Source: a virus. From it: a stretch of 64,000 bases of DNA. The stretch covers positions 17,404 to 81,403 of the IMG/VR virus record IMGVR_UViG_3300032293_001310; one strand, 5' to 3'. The notes under the pieces are model-generated. The model saw only the letters and a program-made list of their open reading frames with translations. It did no database searches and was not told the DNA's origin. The position numbers were made by a program, and so were the translations under genes. How positions within the stretch are numbered: the first letter of the stretch is position 1; the number at the start of each line of letters is the position of its first letter. This document shows, one piece after another, positions 8,401 through 15,986 of the stretch.

Positions 8401-8517
8401 ATGTATATAAAAAGTGAGCATTTGTTGGAATACCTTGTTAAAAAAAAGTACCAAAAAATGCAGCATTTTATATTTTGTGCTATATTTATAAATAGAAAAA
8501 GAACACTTAACCAATAA
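8401..8517 (+). CDS. possible 38-residue peptide
   Basis: An ATG directly abutting a TATTTATA (8393-8400) opens a short frame (MYIKSEHLLEYLVKKK...) that ends at 8517, just before the tail tube gene. The N-terminal half is amphipathic and plausible. The C-terminal half runs through another TATTTATA and is probably not coding-selected. There is no ribosome site. Low confidence. Confidence 0.25.
   Translation: MYIKSEHLLEYLVKKKYQKMQHFIFCAIFINRKRTLNQ
8483..8490 (+). promoter_or_regulatory. late-promoter-like element before tail tube
   Basis: TATTTATA at 8483-8490 continues as TATTTATAAATA, so it also contains the exact T4 late octamer TATAAATA at 8487-8494. The tail tube ATG is 33 bases downstream. 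This is the best late promoter candidate in the window. Confidence 0.55.
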
Positions 8518-8523
8518 AATACT

Positions 8524-9012
8524 ATGGCAGAACTACTAGACCAGAATCAAATATTTTTTACGGCCTTCGAGCCCAAGGTGCAGAACCGTTTCATCATGAA
8601 CATCGATGGAATTCCTGCATACCTGATCAAAGCCGCAGCACGTCCGAACATTAACGTCGGAACAATCACATTGGATCACATTAACTTGAAGCGTAAACTC
8701 AAGGGTAAGAGTGAATGGCAAGATATTTCAATTACATTGTACGACCCAATCGTTCCATCTGCTGCACAGGCTGCTATGGAATGGGTACGTCTTGCACACG
8801 AGTCTGTTACCGGTCGTAACGGCTATGCTGATATGTACAAGAAGGATATTCAAATTCAAGTTCTTGGTCCTGTTGGCGACGTTGTTGAAAAATGGGATAT
8901 CAAAGGTGCGTTTCCCAACTCAGTGAACTTCCAAACCATGGATTGGGCAAATGCAGAAGCAATGACAGTTGAAATAACACTGTCTATGGATTATTGCATC
9001 CTACAGTTCTAA
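8524..9012 (+). CDS. tail tube protein (T4 gp19-like)
   Basis: The 162-residue length and sequence match the T4 gp19 tail tube family. Examples are KVQNRFIMNIDGIPAYLIKAAARP near the N-terminus, ITLDHINLKRKLKGKSEW in the middle, and the closing section VNFQTMDWANAEAMTVEITLSMDYCIL. Hexameric rings of this protein stack to form the inner tube through which DNA passes, inside the sheath encoded at 2839. It has its own late-type promoter and a terminator directly downstream, consistent with high, independent expression. Confidence 0.93.
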   Translation: MAELLDQNQIFFTAFEPKVQNRFIMNIDGIPAYLIKAAARPNINVGTITLDHINLKRKLKGKSEWQDISITLYDPIVPSAAQAAMEWVRLAHESVTGRNGYADMYKKDIQIQVLGPVGDVVEKWDIKGAFPNSVNFQTMDWANAEAMTVEITLSMDYCILQF

Positions 9013-9037
9013 TATTATTATTATAGTGTTCTGTATT

Positions 9038-9068
9038 AAACCCTCACCATAAAAAGTGGGGGTTTTTT
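9038..9068 (+). terminator. intrinsic terminator after tail tube
   Basis: AAACCCTCAC (9038-9047) pairs with GTGGGGGTTT across an A-rich loop, with one imperfect position, and is followed by a T run. Confidence 0.75.
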
Positions 9069-9076
9069 ATTTTATC

Positions 9077-9105
9077 TTGACAAGTTTTCGTCTACCCCCT
9101 ATAAC
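9077..9105 (+). promoter_or_regulatory. sigma70-type promoter in intergenic gap
   Basis: TTGACA (9077-9082), 17-base spacer, TATAAC (9100-9105). The transcript would start near 9112 and read into a hairpin (CAACTATA / TATAGTTG around 9129-9161), then the tagged gene at 9187. Confidence 0.5.
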
Positions 9106-9162
9106 CCCGGGTATTACCTGAGTGAAACACAACTATATCATACTTTTTTATAGTATAGTTGA

Positions 9163-9170
9163 TATTTATA
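9163..9170 (+). promoter_or_regulatory. late-promoter-like TATTTATA
   Basis: The octamer lies 16 bases before the ATG at 9187, at the head of the 9-14 kb block of tagged proteins. Confidence 0.4.
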
Positions 9171-9186
9171 TATACTTAAAAATATT

Positions 9187-9867
9187 ATGAATAAATCAGA
9201 ACTAAAATCTATCATACGTGAAGTAGTTGAGGCAGTAATGAAAGACGACTTTGCTCCATTGGGCGTAGCACAGGAATGGAGATTGGATGAAGCCGGCCCT
9301 CCGGGATTTCCAAAAAAATTAAGAAAGCAGTTGATTACAAAGTATAAAAAGAAATATCCGAATGATGAAAAGCGTGCGATGAAGGCAGCATTTGGTACAA
9401 TGTGGAAGATCTTTTATGCCAAGAAAAAAGGAAACAAAAAAGTAAACGAAATGTGGGAAGCGTGTGAACGTCAAGAGATTGCGGAAATTTCTTTGACAGA
9501 AAATAATATCAACGAAGCCATACCAGACGAAGATCCAAATGATCCATTGTATGTTGAGTATCTAAGTGATAGACAGGGCGAAGACCCGTTTATGATGAAC
9601 GGAACTAAGTGGCAATATGTTAATGCAAAATATCCAAATGGCAAAAAAGATCTTGGTGTGTATTCCTTCGCCGAAGATATGGTTTATGGATACAACGCTT
9701 TTAGAACCAAATTTAATTTAAAAGAAGAAAAAAATGTTAAGGCAAAAAAGCAAGAGCATCCGCACGATGAAACGGACATGAGTAACCCAGAAGAAAAACG
9801 TGAAGTTGAGTTGGCAAAAAAAGCAAGAGATGCATCTGAAGAAATCTTAAAAATGCACGGAAAATAA
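9187..9867 (+). CDS. tagged late protein, putative capsid-internal protein
   Basis: A 226-residue, charged protein whose first residues (MNKSELKSIIREVVEAV) belong to the peptide shared by several genes in this window. The body has a basic stretch FPKKLRKQLITKYKKKYPNDEKRAMKAAFG (residues about 40-70) that looks like a small helical nucleic-acid-binding module, then an aromatic section TKWQYVNAKYPNGKKDL and a Lys/Glu-rich helical tail. The peptide contains potential prohead-protease sites of the T4 type (hydrophobic-x-Glu, for example IRE and VVE). I infer packaging into the head; no enzymatic motif is seen. The stop overlaps the next start by one base. Confidence 0.7.
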   Translation: MNKSELKSIIREVVEAVMKDDFAPLGVAQEWRLDEAGPPGFPKKLRKQLITKYKKKYPNDEKRAMKAAFGTMWKIFYAKKKGNKKVNEMWEACERQEIAEISLTENNINEAIPDEDPNDPLYVEYLSDRQGEDPFMMNGTKWQYVNAKYPNGKKDLGVYSFAEDMVYGYNAFRTKFNLKEEKNVKAKKQEHPHDETDMSNPEEKREVELAKKARDASEEILKMHGK

Positions 9868-10430
9868 TGAATAAGTCTACACTCAAAGAAGTAATTCAAA
9901 ATGTGGTTGCTCATAAACTGGCGGAAACCAACGGTGATGCGTCAAAGTATGGATATATTATTTCCGGAAAAGACACCAACGATCCGCACCTTCAGTTAAT
10001 AGGTTATGGTAATATGCCAAAAAGTTATTGGCAAAAAAAACTTGACGGATACGCCGACGAGTTGAAGAAGAGAATTAAAGCCGAAGACTGGAATGCGGCG
10101 GTATACTTTATGAAGCAAAGTAGTGTATTCAATCTCGCAGTCAATATGATGAACGAAATATACGAAAAAGATCTTAATGAACTTGATACCACACTCGATT
10201 CATCTGCTGCTGAAACTGGATTGACTGACGCGGATAAAAAAGAACTAGAGAATCTAAAATCTCAGAGTGACAAACTAACTGCTAATATTAAAAAAATAGA
10301 AGGCGATATGGCTAAATTGCAACAAACCATTCAGCCAAAGATACAACGGGCAGAACGTGCAAAAGCAAAATTACAAAAGCAACAGTCCGATGTTATTCGT
10401 AAGCAGCAGTCCATACAAGACAGGGCTTGA
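9867..10430 (+). CDS. tagged coiled-coil late protein
   Basis: 187 residues starting with the shared type of peptide (MNKSTLKEVIQNVVAHKLAE). A central globular section follows (YGYIISGKDTNDPHLQLIGYG, then AVYFMKQSSVFNLAVNMMNEIY). The last 70 residues form a long coiled coil (ELENLKSQSDKLTANIKKIE and onward) ending in a Lys/Gln-rich helix. The start overlaps the previous stop by one base (TAATG), so the two are translationally coupled. The family is not recognised. A virion-internal or scaffold-like role is inferred from the peptide and neighbours. Confidence 0.65.
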   Translation: MNKSTLKEVIQNVVAHKLAETNGDASKYGYIISGKDTNDPHLQLIGYGNMPKSYWQKKLDGYADELKKRIKAEDWNAAVYFMKQSSVFNLAVNMMNEIYEKDLNELDTTLDSSAAETGLTDADKKELENLKSQSDKLTANIKKIEGDMAKLQQTIQPKIQRAERAKAKLQKQQSDVIRKQQSIQDRA

Positions 10431-10436
10431 TATGTT

Positions 10437-12221
10437 ATGGACAATATCGAGAAACAACTTCTGGAACTCGAAGAAAACCTACATAAATGGTTCAAGGAGA
10501 AATGGGTAAGATTCGGACCAGATGGTAAGATACGTGGTCAATGTGCCAGAGAAAAATCAAGCGAAGGTAAGCCAAAATGTCGTCCACTAAAGTCTGCACA
10601 AGCGATGGGAAAGAAAGGTAGAGCAACTGCTGCACGCAGAAAGAGACGTGAAGACCCAAATCCAGATCGTAGCGGCAAAGCAAAAAATGTAAAAACCGAG
10701 GCTGATAAGATGGATGAACTAAAGTGCTGGAAGGGATACTCACGAGTACGTGGTGTGCCTGCTGGTGCACCAGGTAGTTGTAAAAAGAAAACAGAGGAAT
10801 CTATAACAGAATCTTCCAATTTCTCTATTGAACAACTGGCAACCATTAGCGATGAAGCACTGGATCAAGCATATGGATATGGTCGCAGCACGACGGGTAA
10901 TACTTTTGGTTGGCAGGCTAATGTAATGTCTGCAACATATGCTAAAGAAGTAATTGATATGGGCGTCACTGACATCGAAAAAATTGCGAATGCTATTCAC
11001 AAAGGATGGAATGTCACGGCAAAAAAGTTTGTTGAAAATCCGGATCAATTTGATGATACTGAAAAACTACGCCAGTCTGGTAAACTGGATAATAAGATAC
11101 AACAAAGAAAAAAATTGATGAATATTGATTACAACCAACTAAGCGATGCCGAAAAAGAAAAGGATCGTGTTGTAGCTCGTGCTTTGTTGCAATCGTTGAA
11201 AAAAGAATTGAGCGAATCTATAACACCAGAAACCATACATAAACTTGCAGACGACTTAGGTATTGAGTGGGACAACGAGCCAAGCTTTCTTGAACTTACA
11301 AAAGAGTTGACGGGTAAAGAACACTTGGACGATTTAAATCAAGCAGAGTTGATGAAAGTTAAAAACCATTTAGAAAAACAAAATATAGCAGAAACAGAGG
11401 AATTTACTATGGATAATGTAAATGAAAATCATATGTGCCCTATTTGTGGTGGAGAACTTGTGTCAGAACTATTGATGAACGAAAAGAAAGATGCTTGTTA
11501 TTATAAAGTTAAATCGCGCTATAAAGTGTGGCCAAGTGCATATGCTTCTGGTGCATTGGTAAAATGCCGTAAAAAAGGAGCAAAGAACTGGGGAACCAAG
11601 TCAGAAGGCGTTGAAGAACTTGATGAAAAATGGAGTGAAAAATATAAGCGTAGCATTGATTGTAGCCAGCCAAAAGGATTCAGTCAAAAAGCACATTGCC
11701 AAGGAAGAAAAAAGAACGAGGAAACACTTATGAAAGAAGAACAACTAAAGAATATAATCAGAGAAATGGTAGATGAACTGTATAAAGAACAGACCCAGAT
11801 GCAGGATGAATGTTGGGAATGTTATGAAGCCGCAATGCAGGAAGGTACCGATGAAGTTTGGGAAGAATGTTATCGCAAGACAAATTGGAACATGGTACCA
11901 GAAGGTGAAGAACACACCTGCGAAGGTGACACATTTTATGAAGTATACGGGGACCAGAGGTATGAAGCCGATGTAATTGAAGAAGCAGAATATCGTGGTC
12001 GTAAAGTAAAACTCGGAAAGCCAATGAGAGGCGATGTCAAGAAGTTTAAAGTGTATGTTAGAAAACCAAACGGTAAAGTTGTAAAAGTCAATTTCGGTGA
12101 CAAGAAGATGCGCATTAAGAAGAGTAATCCGAAACGCCGCAAGAGTTTTAGAGCAAGGCATAATTGTAAAAATCCTGGCCCAAGATGGAAAGCACGTTAT
12201 TGGAGTTGCAGAAAGTGGTAA
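10437..12221 (+). CDS. 594-residue mosaic protein of Cys/Lys-rich modules
   Basis: This is a string of small modules joined by acidic linkers. Residues 18-85 are a basic segment with WVRFGPDGKIRGQCAR. Residues 94-117 are a short Cys module (KCWKGYSRV...PGSC). About 185-258 is a RyR-domain-like section (DYNQLSDAEKEKDR). About 265-312 is a small helical module. 332-388 combines CPICGG with YYKVKSRYKVWPSAYASG. 399-426 is a Cys module (KYKRSIDCSQPKGFSQKAHC). 432-452 is an internal copy of the shared peptide (MKEEQLKNIIREMVDEL). 530-594 is a very basic C-terminus (RRKSFRARHNC...YWSCRKW). Similar modules occur separately in other phage proteins. It may be a packaged polyprotein or nucleoid-like protein; this is inference. 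Confidence 0.75.
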   Translation: MDNIEKQLLELEENLHKWFKEKWVRFGPDGKIRGQCAREKSSEGKPKCRPLKSAQAMGKKGRATAARRKRREDPNPDRSGKAKNVKTEADKMDELKCWKGYSRVRGVPAGAPGSCKKKTEESITESSNFSIEQLATISDEALDQAYGYGRSTTGNTFGWQANVMSATYAKEVIDMGVTDIEKIANAIHKGWNVTAKKFVENPDQFDDTEKLRQSGKLDNKIQQRKKLMNIDYNQLSDAEKEKDRVVARALLQSLKKELSESITPETIHKLADDLGIEWDNEPSFLELTKELTGKEHLDDLNQAELMKVKNHLEKQNIAETEEFTMDNVNENHMCPICGGELVSELLMNEKKDACYYKVKSRYKVWPSAYASGALVKCRKKGAKNWGTKSEGVEELDEKWSEKYKRSIDCSQPKGFSQKAHCQGRKKNEETLMKEEQLKNIIREMVDELYKEQTQMQDECWECYEAAMQEGTDEVWEECYRKTNWNMVPEGEEHTCEGDTFYEVYGDQRYEADVIEEAEYRGRKVKLGKPMRGDVKKFKVYVRKPNGKVVKVNFGDKKMRIKKSNPKRRKSFRARHNCKNPGPRWKARYWSCRKW

Positions 12222-12239
12222 AAATTAGATACTGTTAAT

Positions 12240-13424
12240 ATGAAAAAAACCGAACTAAAACAATTAATAAAAGAAGCGGTCGTCAAAGTATTGTACGAAC
12301 AAACGCTACCGCCCGGTATAAGTCCCGATGCCGTGATGACTTTGGATCAGTTTATTAAAGGGTCGATTGAAGAAGCAGAAGGAGATTTTCTTGGTGCAAG
12401 AACCAGACCCATTTCTCCAGAAGAAATGCAGGCGTATCTAGATCGCGTTAAGAGAAAAGAAAAAACCGCAGGCGACAAATATAATCTTCCATATATCCAC
12501 GGAAGTAACATAAAAATAAAAAACGAAGAAGGAAAAACTTACGACCAAGAGAGGTTGAAGGATGCCATAAAAACTCGTCCATCACAAATATTAAAACAGA
12601 ATGCCAAGATGGCAAAGAGTTCAGGTCCAAACACTGTGTTTTTTGATATCGGGTTGCCAGCATTAAAGGGGTTGGCAGTAAATGAAAAAACCAACGAGTT
12701 TATAGTCGTTGACACATGTCCGGGCGCAGGACAGTGTAAAATATATTGTTATGCAATGAAAGGTGGATATGTTCAGTGGAAAAGCGTATCGTTATCACAA
12801 ACTCGACTATTGAACTTTCTAATTAACGATCCTCAAGGATTTAAATCTCAATTTCAATCCGAATTGGAGTCTAAAGCAAATTCTGCATTAAAACGCGGTA
12901 AAAAAGTGTTAGTGAGATGGCACGATGCTGGAGACTTCTTTAGTCCACAGTATTTGAACATGGCATTTGATATTGCCCGCAGTTTTCCCGAAATTGAATT
13001 TTATGCTTACACAAAAATGGCAGATGTTGCTCAGAGCGATAAACCTGCAAATTTTAAGATGAATTTTTCTATGGGGGCAAAACCCGAACAAGAAAAGCAG
13101 ATAGATTTTGATAAGACCAAACATTCTACGGTGATACCAAAACCGATGTTTGACAAATATATTTCAAAAAATGAAAAAGGAAAAGCGGTCAGAGACAAAA
13201 AAGGAAGAATGCAATTTAAAGACGACGACGAACTAAATTCTTTTAAGCAAGATTTGGCCGCAAAGTATAGAGTACCAGTTGATAGTATTCTTACATATGA
13301 CGAGATGCTAGATACACCAGAATCCGATGAGCAGAACAAGTACAACGTAATCGTTCGTCCCGGCGATGGAGATGTAAGTGCAAGTCGCGGAGATGTTAAG
13401 GGAACATATTTATTAATCCACTAA
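12240..13424 (+). CDS. GP88-like protein with N-terminal tag
   Basis: 394 residues. The N-terminus MKKTELKQLIKEAVVKVLYE is the shared peptide. Residues about 135-300 carry the features of the phage Gp88 domain: a cysteine cluster TCPGAGQCKIYCYAMKGG (Cys at about 160, 166 and 170), then RWHDAGDFFSPQYLNMAFDIA and EFYAYTKM. The three closely spaced cysteines could hold a metal or an iron-sulfur cluster. The biochemical role of the family is not established as far as I know. The position inside the tagged block suggests co-expression late and perhaps delivery with the virion. Confidence 0.7.
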   Translation: MKKTELKQLIKEAVVKVLYEQTLPPGISPDAVMTLDQFIKGSIEEAEGDFLGARTRPISPEEMQAYLDRVKRKEKTAGDKYNLPYIHGSNIKIKNEEGKTYDQERLKDAIKTRPSQILKQNAKMAKSSGPNTVFFDIGLPALKGLAVNEKTNEFIVVDTCPGAGQCKIYCYAMKGGYVQWKSVSLSQTRLLNFLINDPQGFKSQFQSELESKANSALKRGKKVLVRWHDAGDFFSPQYLNMAFDIARSFPEIEFYAYTKMADVAQSDKPANFKMNFSMGAKPEQEKQIDFDKTKHSTVIPKPMFDKYISKNEKGKAVRDKKGRMQFKDDDELNSFKQDLAAKYRVPVDSILTYDEMLDTPESDEQNKYNVIVRPGDGDVSASRGDVKGTYLLIH

Positions 13425-13430
13425 ATTATT

Positions 13431-14075
13431 ATGAAAAAATCAGAACTAAAAACATTAATAAAAACCATAGTCGTAGAGGCTATTTCAGTAAAAGATGAAC
13501 TTAGACGCAAGTCCGCAGATGAAAGTTTAAACAAGACGCCATCGAAGATGAACGTAAAAGAAGAAATCTTGAAAATGATTCGTGAAGAAATTCACGAGAT
13601 GTCACGTACTGCCGGTTCTATCGGTAATAAATTTAAAGTACAAGATCCAAATTCTCCAACTGGATGGGTAGCCAGTGGCCACCCAAAAACACCAGATGGA
13701 ACGCCAGTACCACCGCCGGGTAAAGCCGCTGGCATCAGCGGTTCCAAACCGACGGGCACCCCCGATTCAGACGAAGACGAAGGAGATGACGAGGATTCTG
13801 GACCAGTCGCCCCAGTCCAAGCAAACTCAAAGGTGTCTATTGTCGTTGATGGAGATGAACTTCCCGCCAAGTTGGATATGAATAAAGTAAAAGGCCCGAT
13901 AATGGGCTATCTGAAGTCTGTTCTTAGCGGGTCAAACATAATTATGTACAAAGCCCACCCGTCCGTACAAGAAAAACTAGATCAATTGAGCGATCTATAT
14001 ACTGACGATAAGTTACCTCTTGATGCAAAATTGCAACTTTCTATACAGAAAGACGGCACTATATCTGCAATTTGA
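13431..14075 (+). CDS. tagged protein with two copies of the shared peptide
   Basis: 214 residues. It begins MKKSELKTLIKTIVVEAIS and has a second similar segment at about residues 40-58 (MNVKEEILKMIREEIHEM), as if two tagged starts had fused. A disordered Pro/Gly/Asp-rich middle follows (TPDGTPVPPPGKAAG, then an acidic DSDEDEGDDEDSG). The compact C-terminal domain begins VSIVVDGDELPAKLDMNKV and ends LQLSIQKDGTISAI. It is the last gene before a strong terminator. The function is unknown. The double peptide is the clearest sign that the tag is a mobile, separable module. Confidence 0.7.
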   Translation: MKKSELKTLIKTIVVEAISVKDELRRKSADESLNKTPSKMNVKEEILKMIREEIHEMSRTAGSIGNKFKVQDPNSPTGWVASGHPKTPDGTPVPPPGKAAGISGSKPTGTPDSDEDEGDDEDSGPVAPVQANSKVSIVVDGDELPAKLDMNKVKGPIMGYLKSVLSGSNIIMYKAHPSVQEKLDQLSDLYTDDKLPLDAKLQLSIQKDGTISAI

Positions 14076-14098
14076 TATAAGGGTAAACTCGCTTGCTC

Positions 14099-14129
14099 GT
14101 TCTGCCGCTTTTTAGCGGCAGAACTTTTT
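14099..14129 (+). terminator. strong intrinsic terminator closing the tagged-protein block
   Basis: A perfect 11-bp stem (GTTCTGCCGCT at 14099-14109 with AGCGGCAGAAC at 14114-14124), a TTTT loop and a TTTTT tail. Confidence 0.92.
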
Positions 14130-14188
14130 ATATATACAAAAAACTATTTTTAGTTCATATATATGAATAAACAAAAGTTATACTAAAT

Positions 14189-15034
14189 ATGGATAATACA
14201 ATACCAGTTACAAAGCAGAATACATTGACGACATCGTTGGTACAGCCCGCCGAATCTACTAAGCAATCGGCACCAACTATAACAGTAAAACTACCAACAA
14301 AAGGTTATTTTTATCCCACAAATCATCCATTGTCGAGCGGTACAATTGAACTATATCATGTCACTGCTAAACACGAAGACATTCTTAGTAACAGCAATCT
14401 TCTAAAGAAAGGAACAGTATTGGATGAATTTTTGAAAGCGTTGATTGCTACACCAGGCGTTGCATTAAACGATATTTTTATTGGAGACAAAAACGCATTG
14501 TTCATAGAGTCGAGAAAAAATGCATACGGTGAAACATATACCACAAAAATAAAGTGTCCGGAGTGCGGCGAAGAATCTAACGTTGATATAGATATTTCCG
14601 CTGTGGGATCAAGGGCGTTTCCATTTGAAAACTATGTTCGCGGAGAAAATAAGTTTACATTCTTGCTTCCATCGTCGAAAAAGACAGTAACGTGGGGATT
14701 GTTAACGCACAAGGATGAAAGTGATATAGATCAGGAATTAAAAGCACTTGCTAAATTGGGAACCAGCACATCCGCACCAGAAGTTACCACCCGACTGAAA
14801 TATACAATAAAGGCGATAGACGGCGAAACGGACCGCGCAAAGATCAAGAATTTTATTGATACACAAATGGTTGCAAAAGATAGTTTGGCATTCAGGCGTC
14901 ACGTTAGAGAAACCACTCCGGATTTAGATATGATGTTTGACTTTAATTGTCCAAAATGTGGGCACACTCAAAAGATGCCGATTCCTTTGGGAGCAAACTT
15001 TTTCTGGCCAAACTTGACTGACAGAGATATGTGA
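14189..15034 (+). CDS. T4 gp26-like baseplate protein, paralog 1
   Basis: The 281-residue protein has VKLPTKGYFYPTNHPLSSGTIEL, followed by a KHEDILSNSNLL segment. Together these are the N-terminal signature of the T4 baseplate (gp26, T4_baseplate) family that helps build the central hub beside the tape measure. Two CxxC pairs (IKCPECGEES and FNCPKCGHTQ) form a likely zinc ribbon. It overlaps the next gene by four bases (GTGA) and that gene is a clear paralog. The location directly ahead of the tape measure fits a hub-assembly role. Confidence 0.75.
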   Translation: MDNTIPVTKQNTLTTSLVQPAESTKQSAPTITVKLPTKGYFYPTNHPLSSGTIELYHVTAKHEDILSNSNLLKKGTVLDEFLKALIATPGVALNDIFIGDKNALFIESRKNAYGETYTTKIKCPECGEESNVDIDISAVGSRAFPFENYVRGENKFTFLLPSSKKTVTWGLLTHKDESDIDQELKALAKLGTSTSAPEVTTRLKYTIKAIDGETDRAKIKNFIDTQMVAKDSLAFRRHVRETTPDLDMMFDFNCPKCGHTQKMPIPLGANFFWPNLTDRDM

Positions 15035-15945
15035 AATTAAATTCGGAAATAATAGATTTAGCATCCGAAGGATATTTTTACCCAGAAGACAATCCACTGT
15101 CGTCTGGTAAATTGGGAATATTTCCAATAACCGCTGAATACGAAGAACTGTTAAGTAATTCGAACCTAATTAAACGAAATTTACTTGATCGGCATTTTTT
15201 GACCCACATCGTTGACGGTACATTAGACTACGACAGTTTATTAAATTGTGATCGTGAATCGATATTATTGAATCTTAGAATTGCCAACTATGGTGCTGCA
15301 ACAAAGATAAAAGTAAGATGTGAAGAGTGTGAGGCGGATCCTGAGTTTGATATATCCTTTGCTTTCAAGTCGAAACCGTTTGATTTTTCTAAACACACGC
15401 GAGGAAAAAATAAACTAGAATATAAGTTTAAAAAAACTAATAAAACTTTGTATTTTAAACTTCCTACCGTCAACGAACAGCGGGTATACGTTGAACAAGG
15501 ATGGTTGAATTTTCTTAAGCGTATAACTTTGGAAATTGATGGCGTTGACGATATATCAAGTTTTTATGAGTATCATCTACCTGCAAGTGATAGTAGAGCA
15601 TTTAGAGTATACTACGAAAACAACACACCGGGATACCAAAACACCGTATCAACTCAATGCCCGTCGTGCAAGAATGTAAAGAATTCAAAATTGGAAATAA
15701 ACGAGGACATTTTCGGTATATCGCCCGAAAGCAAGATGCTTATACACGGCGAAATATTTGACTTGTGTTATTATAGTAACGGTGCATTTACACAAGAAGG
15801 TGTATATAAAATGCCCACAAGTTTACGAAGTTTTTATATAAAAAAGTTGGTTGAGGCAAAAAAGGCGGAAAAAGAAGCAAATGAAGCCGCCGCAAAGGGG
15901 TCTGGAACGGGTAAAATAGCACGCCCACCTACAGTAAAAAGATAA
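15031..15945 (+). CDS. T4 gp26-like baseplate protein, paralog 2
   Basis: 304 residues beginning at a GTG that overlaps the upstream stop. LASEGYFYPEDNPLSSGKLGI and YEELLSNSNLIKRN align with the same positions of the preceding protein, as do two CxxC pairs (VRCEECEAD and TQCPSCKNV). Homology between the two is visible by eye although they are diverged. It has an extra C-terminal Lys/Ala-rich helix (KKLVEAKKAEKEANEAAAKG). The GTG start and tight overlap imply translation coupled to paralog 1, perhaps giving a defined ratio of the two baseplate proteins. Confidence 0.72.
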   Translation: MKLNSEIIDLASEGYFYPEDNPLSSGKLGIFPITAEYEELLSNSNLIKRNLLDRHFLTHIVDGTLDYDSLLNCDRESILLNLRIANYGAATKIKVRCEECEADPEFDISFAFKSKPFDFSKHTRGKNKLEYKFKKTNKTLYFKLPTVNEQRVYVEQGWLNFLKRITLEIDGVDDISSFYEYHLPASDSRAFRVYYENNTPGYQNTVSTQCPSCKNVKNSKLEINEDIFGISPESKMLIHGEIFDLCYYSNGAFTQEGVYKMPTSLRSFYIKKLVEAKKAEKEANEAAAKGSGTGKIARPPTVKR

Positions 15946-15955
15946 GTTCGGGATA

Positions 15956-15963
15956 TATTTATA
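15956..15963 (+). promoter_or_regulatory. late-promoter-like TATTTATA before tape measure
   Basis: The octamer is 23 bases upstream of the ATG at 15987 and sits in the only gap between the gp26-like pair and the tape measure gene. Confidence 0.4.
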
Positions 15964-15986
15964 ATATAACCTGATATATAATAGAC

